DNA of 64,000 nucleotides, from positions 6,510,001 to 6,574,000 of the forward strand of contig NZ_CP117883.1 in NCBI RefSeq assembly GCF_028736215.1, read 5' to 3'. The notes beneath the pieces are model-generated. The model ran no database searches. It was given only the letters and a program-made list of their open reading frames with translations, and was not told where the DNA came from. Position 1 is the first letter of the stretch, and every line of letters begins with the position of its first letter. Source of the stretch: Mucilaginibacter sp. KACC 22773. Its GTDB lineage: Bacteria > Bacteroidota > Bacteroidia > Sphingobacteriales > Sphingobacteriaceae. A program made the translations under genes and the position numbers. This document shows positions 9,624 through 19,740 of the stretch, one piece after another.

Positions 9624-11573
9624 ATGCACCAACTAATCCGGCTTACGGGCCTTGTCTTCATCTTCACGCAATCAGTTTTGTTGGTAAACGGCCAGGAAAA
9701 AATACCAGATTCCTCTCGGTTTTATCAAACAGTTAACACCTATGTGAACCCCGTGTTACCTGGCGATCACCCAGACCCCACCTTACTTAAGGTAGGAGAT
9801 GATTTTTATCATTGCGGCTCTTCCTTTCATTTTAACCCCTACCTGCCCATTTATCACTCAAAAGACCTTGTTCATTGGGAGGTAATAAGCAGGGTGCTGC
9901 CATCATCAAAGGCAGCCTGGGTTACCGATAGGCCTTCAGTGGGTATCTGGCAGGGTGCCATAACCTACTTTTACGGCTCCTACTGGATCTACTTTTCGGC
10001 CGGCGGGCAGTGGTTTTGTAAGGCAAGTTCGCCTAAAGGGCCATGGTCTGCTCCTGTACAGGTAAAGTCTAATCCCGAAACCGGTAATCTTGGTTATGAC
10101 AACTCCATTTTTGTGGATGATGACGGAAAACCTTACATGGTCATAAAAAACGGTCAAAAAGTTAATCGTTTGCAAGCCTTGGGTAAGGATGGGCAATTGA
10201 CAGATTATGTGATAAATCTCGACTGGGTAAACGCCAGGCTACAGTATAGCTGGGCAGAAGGCCCGGTAATGTGTAAACGCAATGGCTATTATTATTACTT
10301 TCCTGCCGGTGATGTTACGGGCGGACAATATGTGTTAAGAGGAAAAACGTTGACCGGCGATTCGACAAAATGGGAAAGGCTTGGTGATTTTTTTAAACCG
10401 GCTACCGATGATAAGGTGGGTTTCCGTCGTCCTAACCACATTTCGGCTCCCGTTCAATTAGCCGACGGCACCTGGTGGACTATCGGGCAAAGCTATGAGA
10501 AGTACGATGGCGACGACTGGTCTGGCACCGGGCGCCAAACCTCTCTTTACCCCGTAACCTGGGAGGGCGACAGGCCCTGGGGTATGGCCCCGGCCACTAC
10601 ACCTATCCTGAAACCGAATCTGCTACGGTCGGGCATTTCATGGACAAGTGTAAAGACAGATTATTTTGACGGCGGCGAATTGAGTCTTAACTGGCATTTC
10701 CTCACCAAAAAAGCCTCAGCATCTTACTCGCTTACCACCCGGAGGGGATGGATAAGGCTTACACCCGATACTGCCCGTACCCATCTTGTTCAAAAAGAAA
10801 CAGACCACTATTATTCCGCTGTTACCAAGGTTGACCTGCGGGCAACCAATGACGCTACCAGGGCTGGTATTTATCTTACTAACGGAAATCAGGCGGTGGT
10901 GGTGAGACTTTACAGCGGTTACAACAACGGAAGGAAAATTGTTTTTACAATGGATACCGCGAGCAGGAGCGCGCCCAACATCTTTGGAAATGCAGTTTGG
11001 CTGAAACTGGAAAGAAATGGCCACCAACTAACCGGATATTATAGCGGCGACGGAAAAGCCTGGGTTTCTTTAGGCAGGCCAATTAATGCGGTTAAACTTG
11101 ATGAAGCCCAGCCAAATTTTAATTCATGGGTAGGTACAAGTGTAGGGTTATTTGCAGAAGGAAAACCGGCAGACTTCGACTGCTTTATTTGCAAAGACGG
11201 CGCCTCGTCCTTACCGGCAGCAGGCTATCGTAATTACTATGGAATAGCAACTGTTAATAAAACGGTAACCAATACATCGGTGTATGGTGGATGGTTCATG
11301 ATATCTGGTGTGGAATTTGGAAATCAGTCCCCATCTTCAGTACAGGTACTTGCTTCTTCAAATCGCAAAGGCTCGCTTCAAATATGGCTTGATGATCTTC
11401 AGAACGGTAAATTGATAGCCACAATACCGTTAAGCGCTACAGGCAACGGTAGTTATAAAATATTCAGCAAACAACTTAAAAATGTTACCGGGCAACATGA
11501 TGTTTTTGTGCGGTATCCTGCAGGTGTTCCGCAAAGCATCTTTATTAAAAGCATACGGTTTCCTGGTAAATAG
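9624..11573 (+). CDS. Secreted glycoside hydrolase family 43 with C2 beta-sandwich and CBM6-like module
   Basis: A 649-residue protein with a signal peptide ending near LLVNGQ. The GH43 domain (about residues 35-330) has Asp in DHPDPTLLKVGDD, Asp in NSIFVDDDGKPYMV and Glu in WAEGPVMCKRNG. A DUF1349/GH43 C2-type sandwich follows (about 345-525), and a CBM6-like domain closes the protein (about 530-648). This architecture is common in beta-xylosidases and arabinofuranosidases of xylan loci. It is the first gene of a rightward run of at least five enzyme genes and is followed after 24 bases by the GH8 gene. Substrate assignment rests on context. Confidence 0.9.
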   Translation: MHQLIRLTGLVFIFTQSVLLVNGQEKIPDSSRFYQTVNTYVNPVLPGDHPDPTLLKVGDDFYHCGSSFHFNPYLPIYHSKDLVHWEVISRVLPSSKAAWVTDRPSVGIWQGAITYFYGSYWIYFSAGGQWFCKASSPKGPWSAPVQVKSNPETGNLGYDNSIFVDDDGKPYMVIKNGQKVNRLQALGKDGQLTDYVINLDWVNARLQYSWAEGPVMCKRNGYYYYFPAGDVTGGQYVLRGKTLTGDSTKWERLGDFFKPATDDKVGFRRPNHISAPVQLADGTWWTIGQSYEKYDGDDWSGTGRQTSLYPVTWEGDRPWGMAPATTPILKPNLLRSGISWTSVKTDYFDGGELSLNWHFLTKKASASYSLTTRRGWIRLTPDTARTHLVQKETDHYYSAVTKVDLRATNDATRAGIYLTNGNQAVVVRLYSGYNNGRKIVFTMDTASRSAPNIFGNAVWLKLERNGHQLTGYYSGDGKAWVSLGRPINAVKLDEAQPNFNSWVGTSVGLFAEGKPADFDCFICKDGASSLPAAGYRNYYGIATVNKTVTNTSVYGGWFMISGVEFGNQSPSSVQVLASSNRKGSLQIWLDDLQNGKLIATIPLSATGNGSYKIFSKQLKNVTGQHDVFVRYPAGVPQSIFIKSIRFPGK

Positions 11574-11597
11574 GATGACTTTAGGTATTGACCCGAT

Positions 11598-12917
11598 ATG
11601 AAAATTAGTAAAACAAAATCTTTATTTAACTACGACTTAAGTATGCAAAAATTAGTGTTATTGTATGTAATGATTGCTTTGCTGCCTGCTTTGGCAAATA
11701 GCCAAAATCACAAAGCTTCAAAAAAAATGCCAGGTAAAGGGGCTGTTGCTTCCGGCGTTTATCCTGATCTTTTTCATGAAGCCGGATACAGCAAGGGCGA
11801 TATCAACATAAAGGTAGCCAAGGCCTATCATGATGTGTTTGAAGGCCCCAACAAGGTTTATTTCGAGGTAGGCGATTCAATGGCCTACGTGTCTGATGTG
11901 AAAAACCACGATGCCAGGACAGAGGGCCTTTCGTATGGTATGATGATCGCTGTGCAGCTTAATAAAAAAGATGTCTTCGACCGCATATGGCGATGGTCAA
12001 AAAAGTATCTTCAACACCAGGACGGGCCAAGCGAGGGATATTTTGCCTGGAGCATTAACCCTCAAACCATGAAGCATAATTCAGAGGGTTCTGCGTCTGA
12101 CGGGGAGCTATATTATGTAACCGACCTGCTTTTTGCATCTAATAAGTGGGGAAACAGTACAGGCATTAATTATTATGCGGAGGCCAGGCGGATACTTGAC
12201 GCCATGTGGAAAAAAGAAGGTGCCGCGAATGTTCATCCTTTAATAAACATGGCGGCTAAGCAAATTTCCTTTGTGCCCGAAGGCGCCGGGTATGGATGGA
12301 CAGATCCATCGTATCATCTGCCTGCATTTTACGAGGTATGGGCGCTTTATGCAAAAGACGATCATGAACAATTTTACCGGGATTGTGCAGATACAGCAAG
12401 AGCATTTTTACATAGGGCTTGTGACCCCGTTACAGCACTTAACCCCGATAATACCGATTTTAATGGTAAGGCACTCGGTGGGAGGCGGATGCCATCGGCT
12501 TTTCGTTTCGACTCCTGGCGCGTGCCAATGAATATCGCGATGGATTATGTTTGGTTCGGGAAAGACAAAAAGTGGCAGCAGGATTATGCAAAACGCTTTC
12601 AAAACTTTTTACGATCGAAGGGGATAAATGATTTTGAGGATCAGTTTAATACAGATGGATCTACACCTGCTTTTATTCTTCCGGCAGGAGGAGTAAAAAA
12701 GTTACGGCATTCTTTGGGATTGGTAGCTACCTCCGCCGCGGCCTCGCTCATGGTAACCGATAATACAAAATACGATTTTGTGCGGCCTCTATGGAACGCT
12801 AAACTTGAACCTTATGCAGATGGATATTTCGATCCATATTATGATGGCTTGTTGTATTTATTCAGCCTGATGCACCTCAGCGGCAAATACCAGCTTATAC
12901 AACCGCAAACCAATTGA
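11598..12917 (+). CDS. Glycoside hydrolase family 8, reducing-end xylose-releasing exo-oligoxylanase-like
   Basis: The 439-residue product matches GH8 alpha6/alpha6 barrels of the exo-oligoxylanase (Rex) type. It has the general acid Glu109 in ARTEGLSYGMM, a conserved Asp in ASDGELYYVTDLL, and the candidate base Asp in FRFDSWRVPMN. Rex enzymes remove single xylose units from the reducing end of xylo-oligosaccharides. The first ATG (11598) gives a 15-residue extension; an internal ATG at 11643 starts a cleaner signal peptide ending near ANSQ and may be the real start. It lies 24 bases after the GH43 stop and 30 bases before the double esterase, so it is clearly in one operon. Confidence 0.88.
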   Translation: MKISKTKSLFNYDLSMQKLVLLYVMIALLPALANSQNHKASKKMPGKGAVASGVYPDLFHEAGYSKGDINIKVAKAYHDVFEGPNKVYFEVGDSMAYVSDVKNHDARTEGLSYGMMIAVQLNKKDVFDRIWRWSKKYLQHQDGPSEGYFAWSINPQTMKHNSEGSASDGELYYVTDLLFASNKWGNSTGINYYAEARRILDAMWKKEGAANVHPLINMAAKQISFVPEGAGYGWTDPSYHLPAFYEVWALYAKDDHEQFYRDCADTARAFLHRACDPVTALNPDNTDFNGKALGGRRMPSAFRFDSWRVPMNIAMDYVWFGKDKKWQQDYAKRFQNFLRSKGINDFEDQFNTDGSTPAFILPAGGVKKLRHSLGLVATSAAASLMVTDNTKYDFVRPLWNAKLEPYADGYFDPYYDGLLYLFSLMHLSGKYQLIQPQTN

Positions 12918-12947
12918 TAAATTAATTTACATATAACAATATTAACA

Positions 12948-14921
12948 ATGAAGAGATTACAATATATCAAACAATTGTTTTTTGGGGCATGTGCCGTTCT
13001 GTTGTTTAACATACCGGTTTATTCACAAGATATAATTCACCAGGCGCGGGTGGGTTTTGACGTGTTTCGTGCCGACATTCCGCATGGCAAAATTGATACC
13101 ATTACTTATCAATCAAAAACCGTGGGCAATACCCGCCGAGCGCTTATTTACACACCTCCCGGATATTCTAAAAGTAAAAAATACCCCGTGTTGTATCTTT
13201 TGCATGGCATAGGTGGCGATGAAAAAGAATGGTATAACGGTGGTAGCCCCCAGGTTATATTGGATAATCTATATGCCGAAGGCAAAATTGTGCCAATGAT
13301 AGTTGTGTTACCGAACGGAAGGGCTTTAAAGGATGACCGCGCGACGGGAAACATCATGGCACCCGATAAGGTACAAGGTTTTGCCGTTTTTGAAAAAGAT
13401 TTGTTGACCGATCTGATACCCTTTATTGATAGTAAATACCGTGTATATACCGATAAGGACCATAGGGCAGTGGCCGGCCTGTCGATGGGAGGCGGGCAAT
13501 CATTAAATTTCGGGTTGGGAAACCTTGACGTATTTTCATGGGTAGGTGGCTTTTCCTCGGCCCCCAATACTAAAAAGCCTGAAGAACTGGTCCCTAACCC
13601 CGACGAGGCAAAAAGAAAGCTGAAGCTGCTTTGGATATCATGCGGATCAAGCGACGGGCTAATTGCATTTAGCAAACGTACCCATGATTACCTGGCAGAG
13701 AAAAGCGTGCCGCATGTCTATTATATCGAGCCGGGTGTCCATAACTTTAAGGTTTGGAAAAATGGCTTGTATATGTTTTCACAACTTATTTTTAAGCCGG
13801 TAAATGTCTCAACGTTCCCGCAATATTCTTATAATGAAGTTGGTATACCTGCCCCCACTAATATTCCGGGTGTAAAATATCCTCAAATATTTCCGGATAA
13901 CACCGTTTTCTTTCGCATAAAGGCACCGGAGGCGAAGAGTGTTCAGATTGATTTATTGAGAAAATACCCTATGACTAAAGACACCGGCGGGTATTGGACG
14001 GTAACTACCGATCCAATTGTATTAGGGTTCCATTACTATTCTTTAATAATTGATGGCGTATCCGTTGTCGACCCGTCCAGTCAAACTTTTTACGGTATGG
14101 GAAGGATGGCAAGCGGTATTGATATTCCCGATCCGGATGGTGATTTTTACACGATTAAGGATGTGCCTCATGGCGAGGTGCGTTCGGTAAACTACTACTC
14201 AAACATAACAAAGGCATGGCGGCGGGCAAATGTATACACACCTCCTGGTTATGATACACAAACCGACAAAAGATACCCGGTGCTTTACTTGCAACATGGC
14301 TCGGGCGAAGACGAAACCGGCTGGCCCACCCAAGGTAAAATGAACTTTATATTGGATAACCTCATAGCCGGGAAACAGGCAACGCCGATGATAGTTGTTA
14401 TGGATAGGGGTTATGCTACTGACCCAACCCAACCGGTTACTACTAACGCCCGTGGAATGAGTATGGCAGGTAATGTTTTTCCGGATGTGCTTGTAAAGGA
14501 AATTATCCCGATGGTTGATGCAAAATTCAGGACGCTTACCGACCGCGATCATCGCGCTATGGCAGGGCTTTCAATGGGAGGGTTTCAAACTTTGCAGACC
14601 ACCATTACCAACCTCGATAAGTTTGCCTTTGTGGGAGGTTTTAGCGGTGCCGCCTTCATGCAGCCAGGTACCGATATAACCAAAATGTATAACGGTGTAT
14701 TTGCTGGTGCCAATGCTTTTAACCAAAAGCTTAAAGTGCTTTATTTAAGCATTGGAACTACCGAGCCTGAAAGAATGCAAACCACAGTAAAGGGATTTCA
14801 CGAAGCACTTGAAAAAGCAGGCATTAAACATGTGTTTTACGAATCGCCGGGCACTGCGCATGAGTGGCAATCCTGGAGGCGCTCCTTAAACCAGTTTGCA
14901 AGCCTGATATTCAAGAATTGA
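12948..14921 (+). CDS. Double CE1 esterase: CE1 - E-set - CE1
   Basis: One 657-residue secreted protein (signal peptide ending near PVYSQ) carries two complete CE1 esterase domains. The first (about residues 50-285) has Ser179 in GLSMGGG and a late His in PGVHNFKVW. Next comes an E-set/CBM48-like domain (about 300-405). The second esterase (about 415-655) has Ser542 in GLSMGGF and His in GTAHEWQSWRRS. The E-set plus second esterase half mirrors the single-domain protein at 373-1500. Both halves have all visible catalytic residues, so both are probably active, perhaps with different ester preferences (feruloyl and acetyl). It follows the GH8 gene by 30 bases. Confidence 0.88.
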   Translation: MKRLQYIKQLFFGACAVLLFNIPVYSQDIIHQARVGFDVFRADIPHGKIDTITYQSKTVGNTRRALIYTPPGYSKSKKYPVLYLLHGIGGDEKEWYNGGSPQVILDNLYAEGKIVPMIVVLPNGRALKDDRATGNIMAPDKVQGFAVFEKDLLTDLIPFIDSKYRVYTDKDHRAVAGLSMGGGQSLNFGLGNLDVFSWVGGFSSAPNTKKPEELVPNPDEAKRKLKLLWISCGSSDGLIAFSKRTHDYLAEKSVPHVYYIEPGVHNFKVWKNGLYMFSQLIFKPVNVSTFPQYSYNEVGIPAPTNIPGVKYPQIFPDNTVFFRIKAPEAKSVQIDLLRKYPMTKDTGGYWTVTTDPIVLGFHYYSLIIDGVSVVDPSSQTFYGMGRMASGIDIPDPDGDFYTIKDVPHGEVRSVNYYSNITKAWRRANVYTPPGYDTQTDKRYPVLYLQHGSGEDETGWPTQGKMNFILDNLIAGKQATPMIVVMDRGYATDPTQPVTTNARGMSMAGNVFPDVLVKEIIPMVDAKFRTLTDRDHRAMAGLSMGGFQTLQTTITNLDKFAFVGGFSGAAFMQPGTDITKMYNGVFAGANAFNQKLKVLYLSIGTTEPERMQTTVKGFHEALEKAGIKHVFYESPGTAHEWQSWRRSLNQFASLIFKN

Positions 14922-14935
14922 AATTATTTATAAAA

Positions 14936-15790
14936 ATGAAGCTTAGATTGATAGCTGCAACATGCCTTACGTTGTTGAGCCTTAAAAGTTTTTCGCAAGA
15001 CAAGAATTTTTACATATTTATATGCTTTGGCCAATCAAATATGGAGGGTAACGCCAAAGTTGAATCCCAGGATACCTCGGCTGTTGATAGCAGGTTGCAG
15101 GTGTTGCAGGCTGTTGATTGCAGCGAAAGAGGCAGGGTAAAAGATAATTGGTATACAGCAGTGCCGCCACTCGCGCGGTGTACTACTGGCTTAACCCCGG
15201 CAGATTATTTCGGACGGACTTTGGTGGCAAATCTTCCTGAAAAGATACGGATAGGCATTATAAATGTTTCTGTCGCCGGTGCCAAAATCGAGATTTTTGA
15301 AAAGGACACCTATCAATCATACCTTGCAACCGCCCCCGGCTGGATGAAGGGTATAGCCGCCGAATATGGCGGCAATCCATACGCCAGGTTGATAGAACTG
15401 GCTAAGTTAGCTCAAAAGTATGGCGTAATTAAAGGTGTTTTGTTACACCAGGGAGAATCAAATACTAACGATACGTTATGGACAGGAAAAGTAAAAGGAA
15501 TTTATGATAATTTAATTAGGGATTTAAAGCTGAAACCTAAAAAAGTGCCTTTACTTGCAGGTGAGTTGGTCAACGCCGACCAGGGGGGAGCCTGCGCCGC
15601 GATGAATAAAATTATCGCAACCCTGCCACAAACAGTTGCCAACTCATACGTTATTTCATCAGCGGGTTGCGCCAGTTCACCCGATCACCTGCATTTTAAT
15701 GCAGCAGGGTGCAGGTTGTTAGGCAAACGATATGGCGAGGCTATGCTTTCATTATTAGGTTATAAATTGTCAGATACTACCATTCATTAA
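14936..15790 (+). CDS. Secreted CE6/SASA-family acetyl (xylan) esterase
   Basis: I chose the ATG at 14936 because it starts a clean signal peptide (MKLRLIAA... ending near KSFSQ) just 14 bases after the previous stop; the longer frame overlaps the double esterase. The 284-residue protein has the SGNH-type blocks of the sialate O-acetylesterase-like/CE6 family: Ser34 in FGQSNMEG, HQGESN, and the C-terminal Asp-His pair in SPDHLHFN. Enzymes of this family in xylan loci remove acetyl groups from xylose residues, giving xylanases access. It is the fourth gene in the rightward operon. True sialic acid substrates are unlikely in this context. Confidence 0.85.
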   Translation: MKLRLIAATCLTLLSLKSFSQDKNFYIFICFGQSNMEGNAKVESQDTSAVDSRLQVLQAVDCSERGRVKDNWYTAVPPLARCTTGLTPADYFGRTLVANLPEKIRIGIINVSVAGAKIEIFEKDTYQSYLATAPGWMKGIAAEYGGNPYARLIELAKLAQKYGVIKGVLLHQGESNTNDTLWTGKVKGIYDNLIRDLKLKPKKVPLLAGELVNADQGGACAAMNKIIATLPQTVANSYVISSAGCASSPDHLHFNAAGCRLLGKRYGEAMLSLLGYKLSDTTIH

Positions 15791-15867
15791 CCGTCATCTG
15801 TTTAGGATAAACAATGCTGAGCGAAGTATAAACAGTTAACACTATCAATTAAAACCACTAATAACCA

Positions 15868-17073
15868 ATGAACTTTTCTGCTGTTAATAAAAAAGCTAAC
15901 CGGGTCTTCCTGCTCCCGGCAATTGCCATTATTGTTTTGTCGCTCGTTCAATGTACACCAAAACACCAGGTGGCTTCATCATTCAAGGCAGGTACTACCG
16001 CCGATGATCCGAATAAGGGTTTAAAAGATTATTATAAAAGCTATTTCCCAATTGGTGTGGCCGTTAACACGGCAGCCTTGCATGGCCCCGATTCTGCATT
16101 AATTGTCAAAGAATTTAACAGTGTAACGGCCGAGAACGATATGAAGATGGGCCCTATACACCCCTCAGAAAATGTTTATAATTGGAAAAATGCCGATGAT
16201 ATTGTTGATTTTGCCACGAGTCATCATATTAAAATACGCGGGCATAACTTATGCTGGCATAACCAGGAGGCAGCGTGGATGTTTAAAGGGGCCGATGGAG
16301 AGCCTGTTACCAAAGAGTTGCTGTTAAAACGCCTGAAGGATCATATTTTTGCCGTTGCGGGAAGATACAAGGGTAAAATTTACGCCTGGGATGTGGTTAA
16401 CGAGGCCGTTGATGACAGCAATGATACAACGCAGATATACCGCAAAAGCAACTGGTACAACATATGCAATGGTCCCGATTTTATAGAGGCGGCCTTCAGG
16501 TATGCACATGAAGCCGATCCGCAGGCCAAGCTTTACTATAATGATTATAATAGCGAGCACCCGGTAAAAAGGGAGAAGATATATAAATTGTTAAAAAAAT
16601 TGGTTGAGGACCATGTACCGATTGATGGGGTGGGCATGCAGGCGCATTGGAAGTTAAATGAGCCATCGCCCGGCGAATTACGTAAAGCTTTGGATGAAGT
16701 AACTTCCTTAGGTTTAAAGGTACAATTTACCGAATTGGATATTACTATACGTTTGCCACAACTAAACCCTGCGCCGGGGGCTACAACGACGCCCGTACCT
16801 GACCCTGGTTATACGCCAGAATTGGAAGCCAAACAGATAGCGCAATACAAAATGGCTTTCGATATTTTCCGGCAGTATAAAAAGTTTATAACAAACGTTA
16901 CATTCTGGAATGTATCTGACCGGTACAGCTGGCTTGACCAGAGAGGCGGGGGACTAATGGGCGGAGCCGCCGCAGGCGGCAACACGACACGCATGGTTAA
17001 AAAAGCCTATCCTTTATTGTTTGATGAAAACCGGCAACGCAAAAAAGCATACTGGTCTGTAGTGGGTTTTTAA
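15868..17073 (+). CDS. GH10 endo-1,4-beta-xylanase, predicted lipoprotein
   Basis: A 401-residue GH10 TIM-barrel enzyme. The acid/base is Glu179 in WDVVNEAVDD and the nucleophile is Glu289 in FTELDI; the substrate-binding HNLCWHNQ motif is also present. The N-terminus has a hydrophobic stretch followed by a lipobox-like SLVQC, so the enzyme is probably a lipoprotein on the outer membrane. A Pro/Thr-rich loop (near residue 300) follows the nucleophile strand. It makes the internal cuts in xylan that feed oligosaccharides to SusC/SusD. It lies 77 bases after the CE6 gene and closes the enzyme operon. Confidence 0.95.
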   Translation: MNFSAVNKKANRVFLLPAIAIIVLSLVQCTPKHQVASSFKAGTTADDPNKGLKDYYKSYFPIGVAVNTAALHGPDSALIVKEFNSVTAENDMKMGPIHPSENVYNWKNADDIVDFATSHHIKIRGHNLCWHNQEAAWMFKGADGEPVTKELLLKRLKDHIFAVAGRYKGKIYAWDVVNEAVDDSNDTTQIYRKSNWYNICNGPDFIEAAFRYAHEADPQAKLYYNDYNSEHPVKREKIYKLLKKLVEDHVPIDGVGMQAHWKLNEPSPGELRKALDEVTSLGLKVQFTELDITIRLPQLNPAPGATTTPVPDPGYTPELEAKQIAQYKMAFDIFRQYKKFITNVTFWNVSDRYSWLDQRGGGLMGGAAAGGNTTRMVKKAYPLLFDENRQRKKAYWSVVGF

Positions 17074-17362
17074 ACGGAGGCCGCTTTTGCCTCATTGCAG
17101 GATACCATGTAGAATTAGCAAAGCGATGTGGGGCGCAAACGCAAACCTAGCCGGGAGTTTAAACAGGGGTTATATGAATATAAACAAACGTTGTGTTTCG
17201 AGCCGTCGTCGTTTTTTATCTTTACTAACCGCCTATTAACCGGAAGGTGGCTAAAATATTATGTTAACTCTTGGTCCGCTTTTCGGTTAAAGCTTGCTAT
17301 TATCTGGTAGCCTTTAACTGATTAGTGAACAGAAATTCGGATCGTTTTTTTAACCAATTATC

Positions 17363-19588
17363 ATGCTATCACGATTTGCCAAAATAACCAAGCTTTTTGC
17401 TGCGGGTATTTGTAGTTTACTACTATCATGCAAGCCGCACTCCCCAATAAAAATGGCCGACTTGCTGCAACAGCTTAAAAAGCGAAATTATAACGCTCAA
17501 AATGTTTTTAGTTCCGACGCCCGCCTTGCCGCCTGCGATTCGATGTTAAAGGCCGGTTCTCCAAATTATGATGTGCAGCTATTATCGAAAAAAGCATTGT
17601 TTGAGTTACAGGAAGGACACGAACAACAAGCTGTTGATATATATTCGAAAATTGCGAAGCTGCCGCGTTACATGAACCCTGTAAATACACAGCCCGATGA
17701 GGCTGTTGCCTTTATGCGTTTGGGCGAACGTGCCAATTGTATGCTTGGCCACAATGGGGCATCGTGCATATTTCCTATTAAGGGGGCAGGCATACACCAG
17801 GTTCAAACAGGATCGCGGCAGGCAATTGGAGCACTGGAGAATATTTTGAAAAGCAATCCCCAGGATGCCCAGTCCCGCTGGCTGTTAAATATAGCTTATA
17901 TGACCTTAAATGGCTATCCGGAGCAAGTTCCTGCCCAATACCTGATCCCTAACTTAAATGCAAATGACGGGCCGTACAAAGTAAAACCATTTACAGATGT
18001 AGCCGCAAATGTTGGCATCAACCTGAACAGCAGGGCGGGCGGATCCATAGCCGACGATTTTGACGGCGACGGTTATATAGACATTGTTACATCTGGTATG
18101 GACCTGCAAGATCATATGCATTACTTCCATAACAACGGCGACGGTACTTTTAGCGACCATACCGCTCAAAGTGGCTTACAGGATGAAGTTGGCGGTCTTA
18201 ATATTCAACAAACCGATTACAACAATGATGGCCGCCCGGATATTTTTATCATGAGGGGAGGCTGGCTTCGGGACGGTTTTGGCAATCAGCCAGGTTCATT
18301 GCTTAAAAACAATGGTAACGGCAGGTTTACCGATGTTACCATTGCAGCGGGGCTTAAATTTATGCATCCTACACAAACTGCCGTGTGGGCCGATTTTAAT
18401 AACGATGGCTGGCTCGATGTTTTTATCGGGATGGAAAGCCATGGCGGAACCGACCCTAACAATAACCATCCATCGGCGCTCTATATGAATAATCACGATG
18501 GTACTTTTAAAGAAATGGCGCAAAAGGCCCATTGCCAGATCAACGACTTTGTGAAAGGGGTAACATCGGCCGATTACAATAACGATGGTTGGCCCGACAT
18601 TTTTGTATCTACCATGAGTGGAAGAAAATATTTGCTGAAGAATAAATGTAAAGGAGGGAACAACGTAGGTTTTGATGATGTTACCCAAAAGGCAGGCATC
18701 AATATCAAACAAAATACATTTACCACCTGGTTTTATGATTACAACAATGATGGCTGGCCCGATATTTTGTTAGGCAGTTACAATTTTAGCACAACCCTGG
18801 GATACTACGCCGCATTGGAGGCGTTGGGTACCCCAGTGGCAGATAACGGCAATATTTTTCTTTTTAAAAACAACCGTGATGGCACTTTTACCAATGTAAC
18901 CCATGATGTTGGGCTGAACAAGGCGGTATTTAGCATGGGAGGCAATTTTGGTGATATTGATAATGACGGCTATCCAGATATCTATTTTGGTACCGGCAAC
19001 CCCGATTTTGGATCACTGATACCGAATAAGCTTTTCAGAAATATCGGGGGCAAAAAATTTGCGGATGTAACCAGCTCATCGCGCACCGGCAATTTGCAAA
19101 AAGGGCATGGCGTATCATTTGCCGATTTTAGGAATAATGGGCTGCAGGATATTTTCATTGAAATGGGCGGCGCTTATATAGGCGATGCCTACAAAAGCGC
19201 ATTATACCTTAATCCGGGCCAAAATAATAATAGTTGGGTGGGTTTAAAATTGGTGGGAACACAATCAAATAAGTCGGCTATTGGCTCGAGGATAAAGGTA
19301 ACCTTTACAGAAAATGGCGTACAGCGAAGTGTGTTCAAGGATGTAAATTCCGGCGGCAGCTTCGGTTCATCTCCGCTAAGGCAGGAGATAGGAATAGGAC
19401 AGGCCAAAATGATTGATGACATCGAGATACGCTGGGCAGGCAGCGGTACTGTGCAGCATTTTTACGATCTAAAGCCCAATCAGTTCGTGGAAATAACAGA
19501 GGATGGAAAGTTAACCCCACTTAATTTGAAGCCACTTAAATTTAATACAGGCGAGCCCGCGATGCAAATGCAAATGGCTGGCATGTAA
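17363..19588 (+). CDS. FG-GAP/VCBS repeat lipoprotein with C-terminal ASPIC/UnbV domain (CRTAC1-like)
   Basis: A 741-residue protein with a lipobox (SLLLSC) at the end of its signal peptide. The first ~190 residues are helical and repeat-like. Residues about 200-620 then hold at least six FG-GAP/VCBS units marked by calcium-binding D-x-N-N-D-G-x-x-D motifs such as DYNNDGRPD and DFNNDGWLD. The C-terminus (about 630-715) is an ASPIC/UnbV domain (SAIGSRIKVTF, IEIRWAGSG). Such proteins are frequent next to SusC/SusD genes in Bacteroidota but their function is not established; a surface binding role is plausible. The gene follows the GH10 gene by 289 bases and converges with a second protein of the same type. 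Confidence 0.8.
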   Translation: MLSRFAKITKLFAAGICSLLLSCKPHSPIKMADLLQQLKKRNYNAQNVFSSDARLAACDSMLKAGSPNYDVQLLSKKALFELQEGHEQQAVDIYSKIAKLPRYMNPVNTQPDEAVAFMRLGERANCMLGHNGASCIFPIKGAGIHQVQTGSRQAIGALENILKSNPQDAQSRWLLNIAYMTLNGYPEQVPAQYLIPNLNANDGPYKVKPFTDVAANVGINLNSRAGGSIADDFDGDGYIDIVTSGMDLQDHMHYFHNNGDGTFSDHTAQSGLQDEVGGLNIQQTDYNNDGRPDIFIMRGGWLRDGFGNQPGSLLKNNGNGRFTDVTIAAGLKFMHPTQTAVWADFNNDGWLDVFIGMESHGGTDPNNNHPSALYMNNHDGTFKEMAQKAHCQINDFVKGVTSADYNNDGWPDIFVSTMSGRKYLLKNKCKGGNNVGFDDVTQKAGINIKQNTFTTWFYDYNNDGWPDILLGSYNFSTTLGYYAALEALGTPVADNGNIFLFKNNRDGTFTNVTHDVGLNKAVFSMGGNFGDIDNDGYPDIYFGTGNPDFGSLIPNKLFRNIGGKKFADVTSSSRTGNLQKGHGVSFADFRNNGLQDIFIEMGGAYIGDAYKSALYLNPGQNNNSWVGLKLVGTQSNKSAIGSRIKVTFTENGVQRSVFKDVNSGGSFGSSPLRQEIGIGQAKMIDDIEIRWAGSGTVQHFYDLKPNQFVEITEDGKLTPLNLKPLKFNTGEPAMQMQMAGM

Positions 19589-19740
19589 AGGCGAAGGTGT
19601 TTTTAAGTAGATGATATACGCCTGCCTGAAAATAAAAAGGACAACCCTGACCTTCATACAGCATATTGTGTACGATGAGCTGGGGTGCCCTGGTTGAATT
19701 GCTTTGTTAAAATGGTCAGGTAGTAATTAACATAACGATA

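Noticed and set aside
13148..13675. A 175-codon open frame antisense to the double esterase.
   Set aside because: It is a shadow of a well-supported gene with catalytic motifs; no start signal or recognisable family.
17128..17310. A 60-codon frame between the GH10 and VCBS genes.
   Set aside because: No homology recognised, unusual composition and no A-rich start region; the spacer is more simply regulatory.
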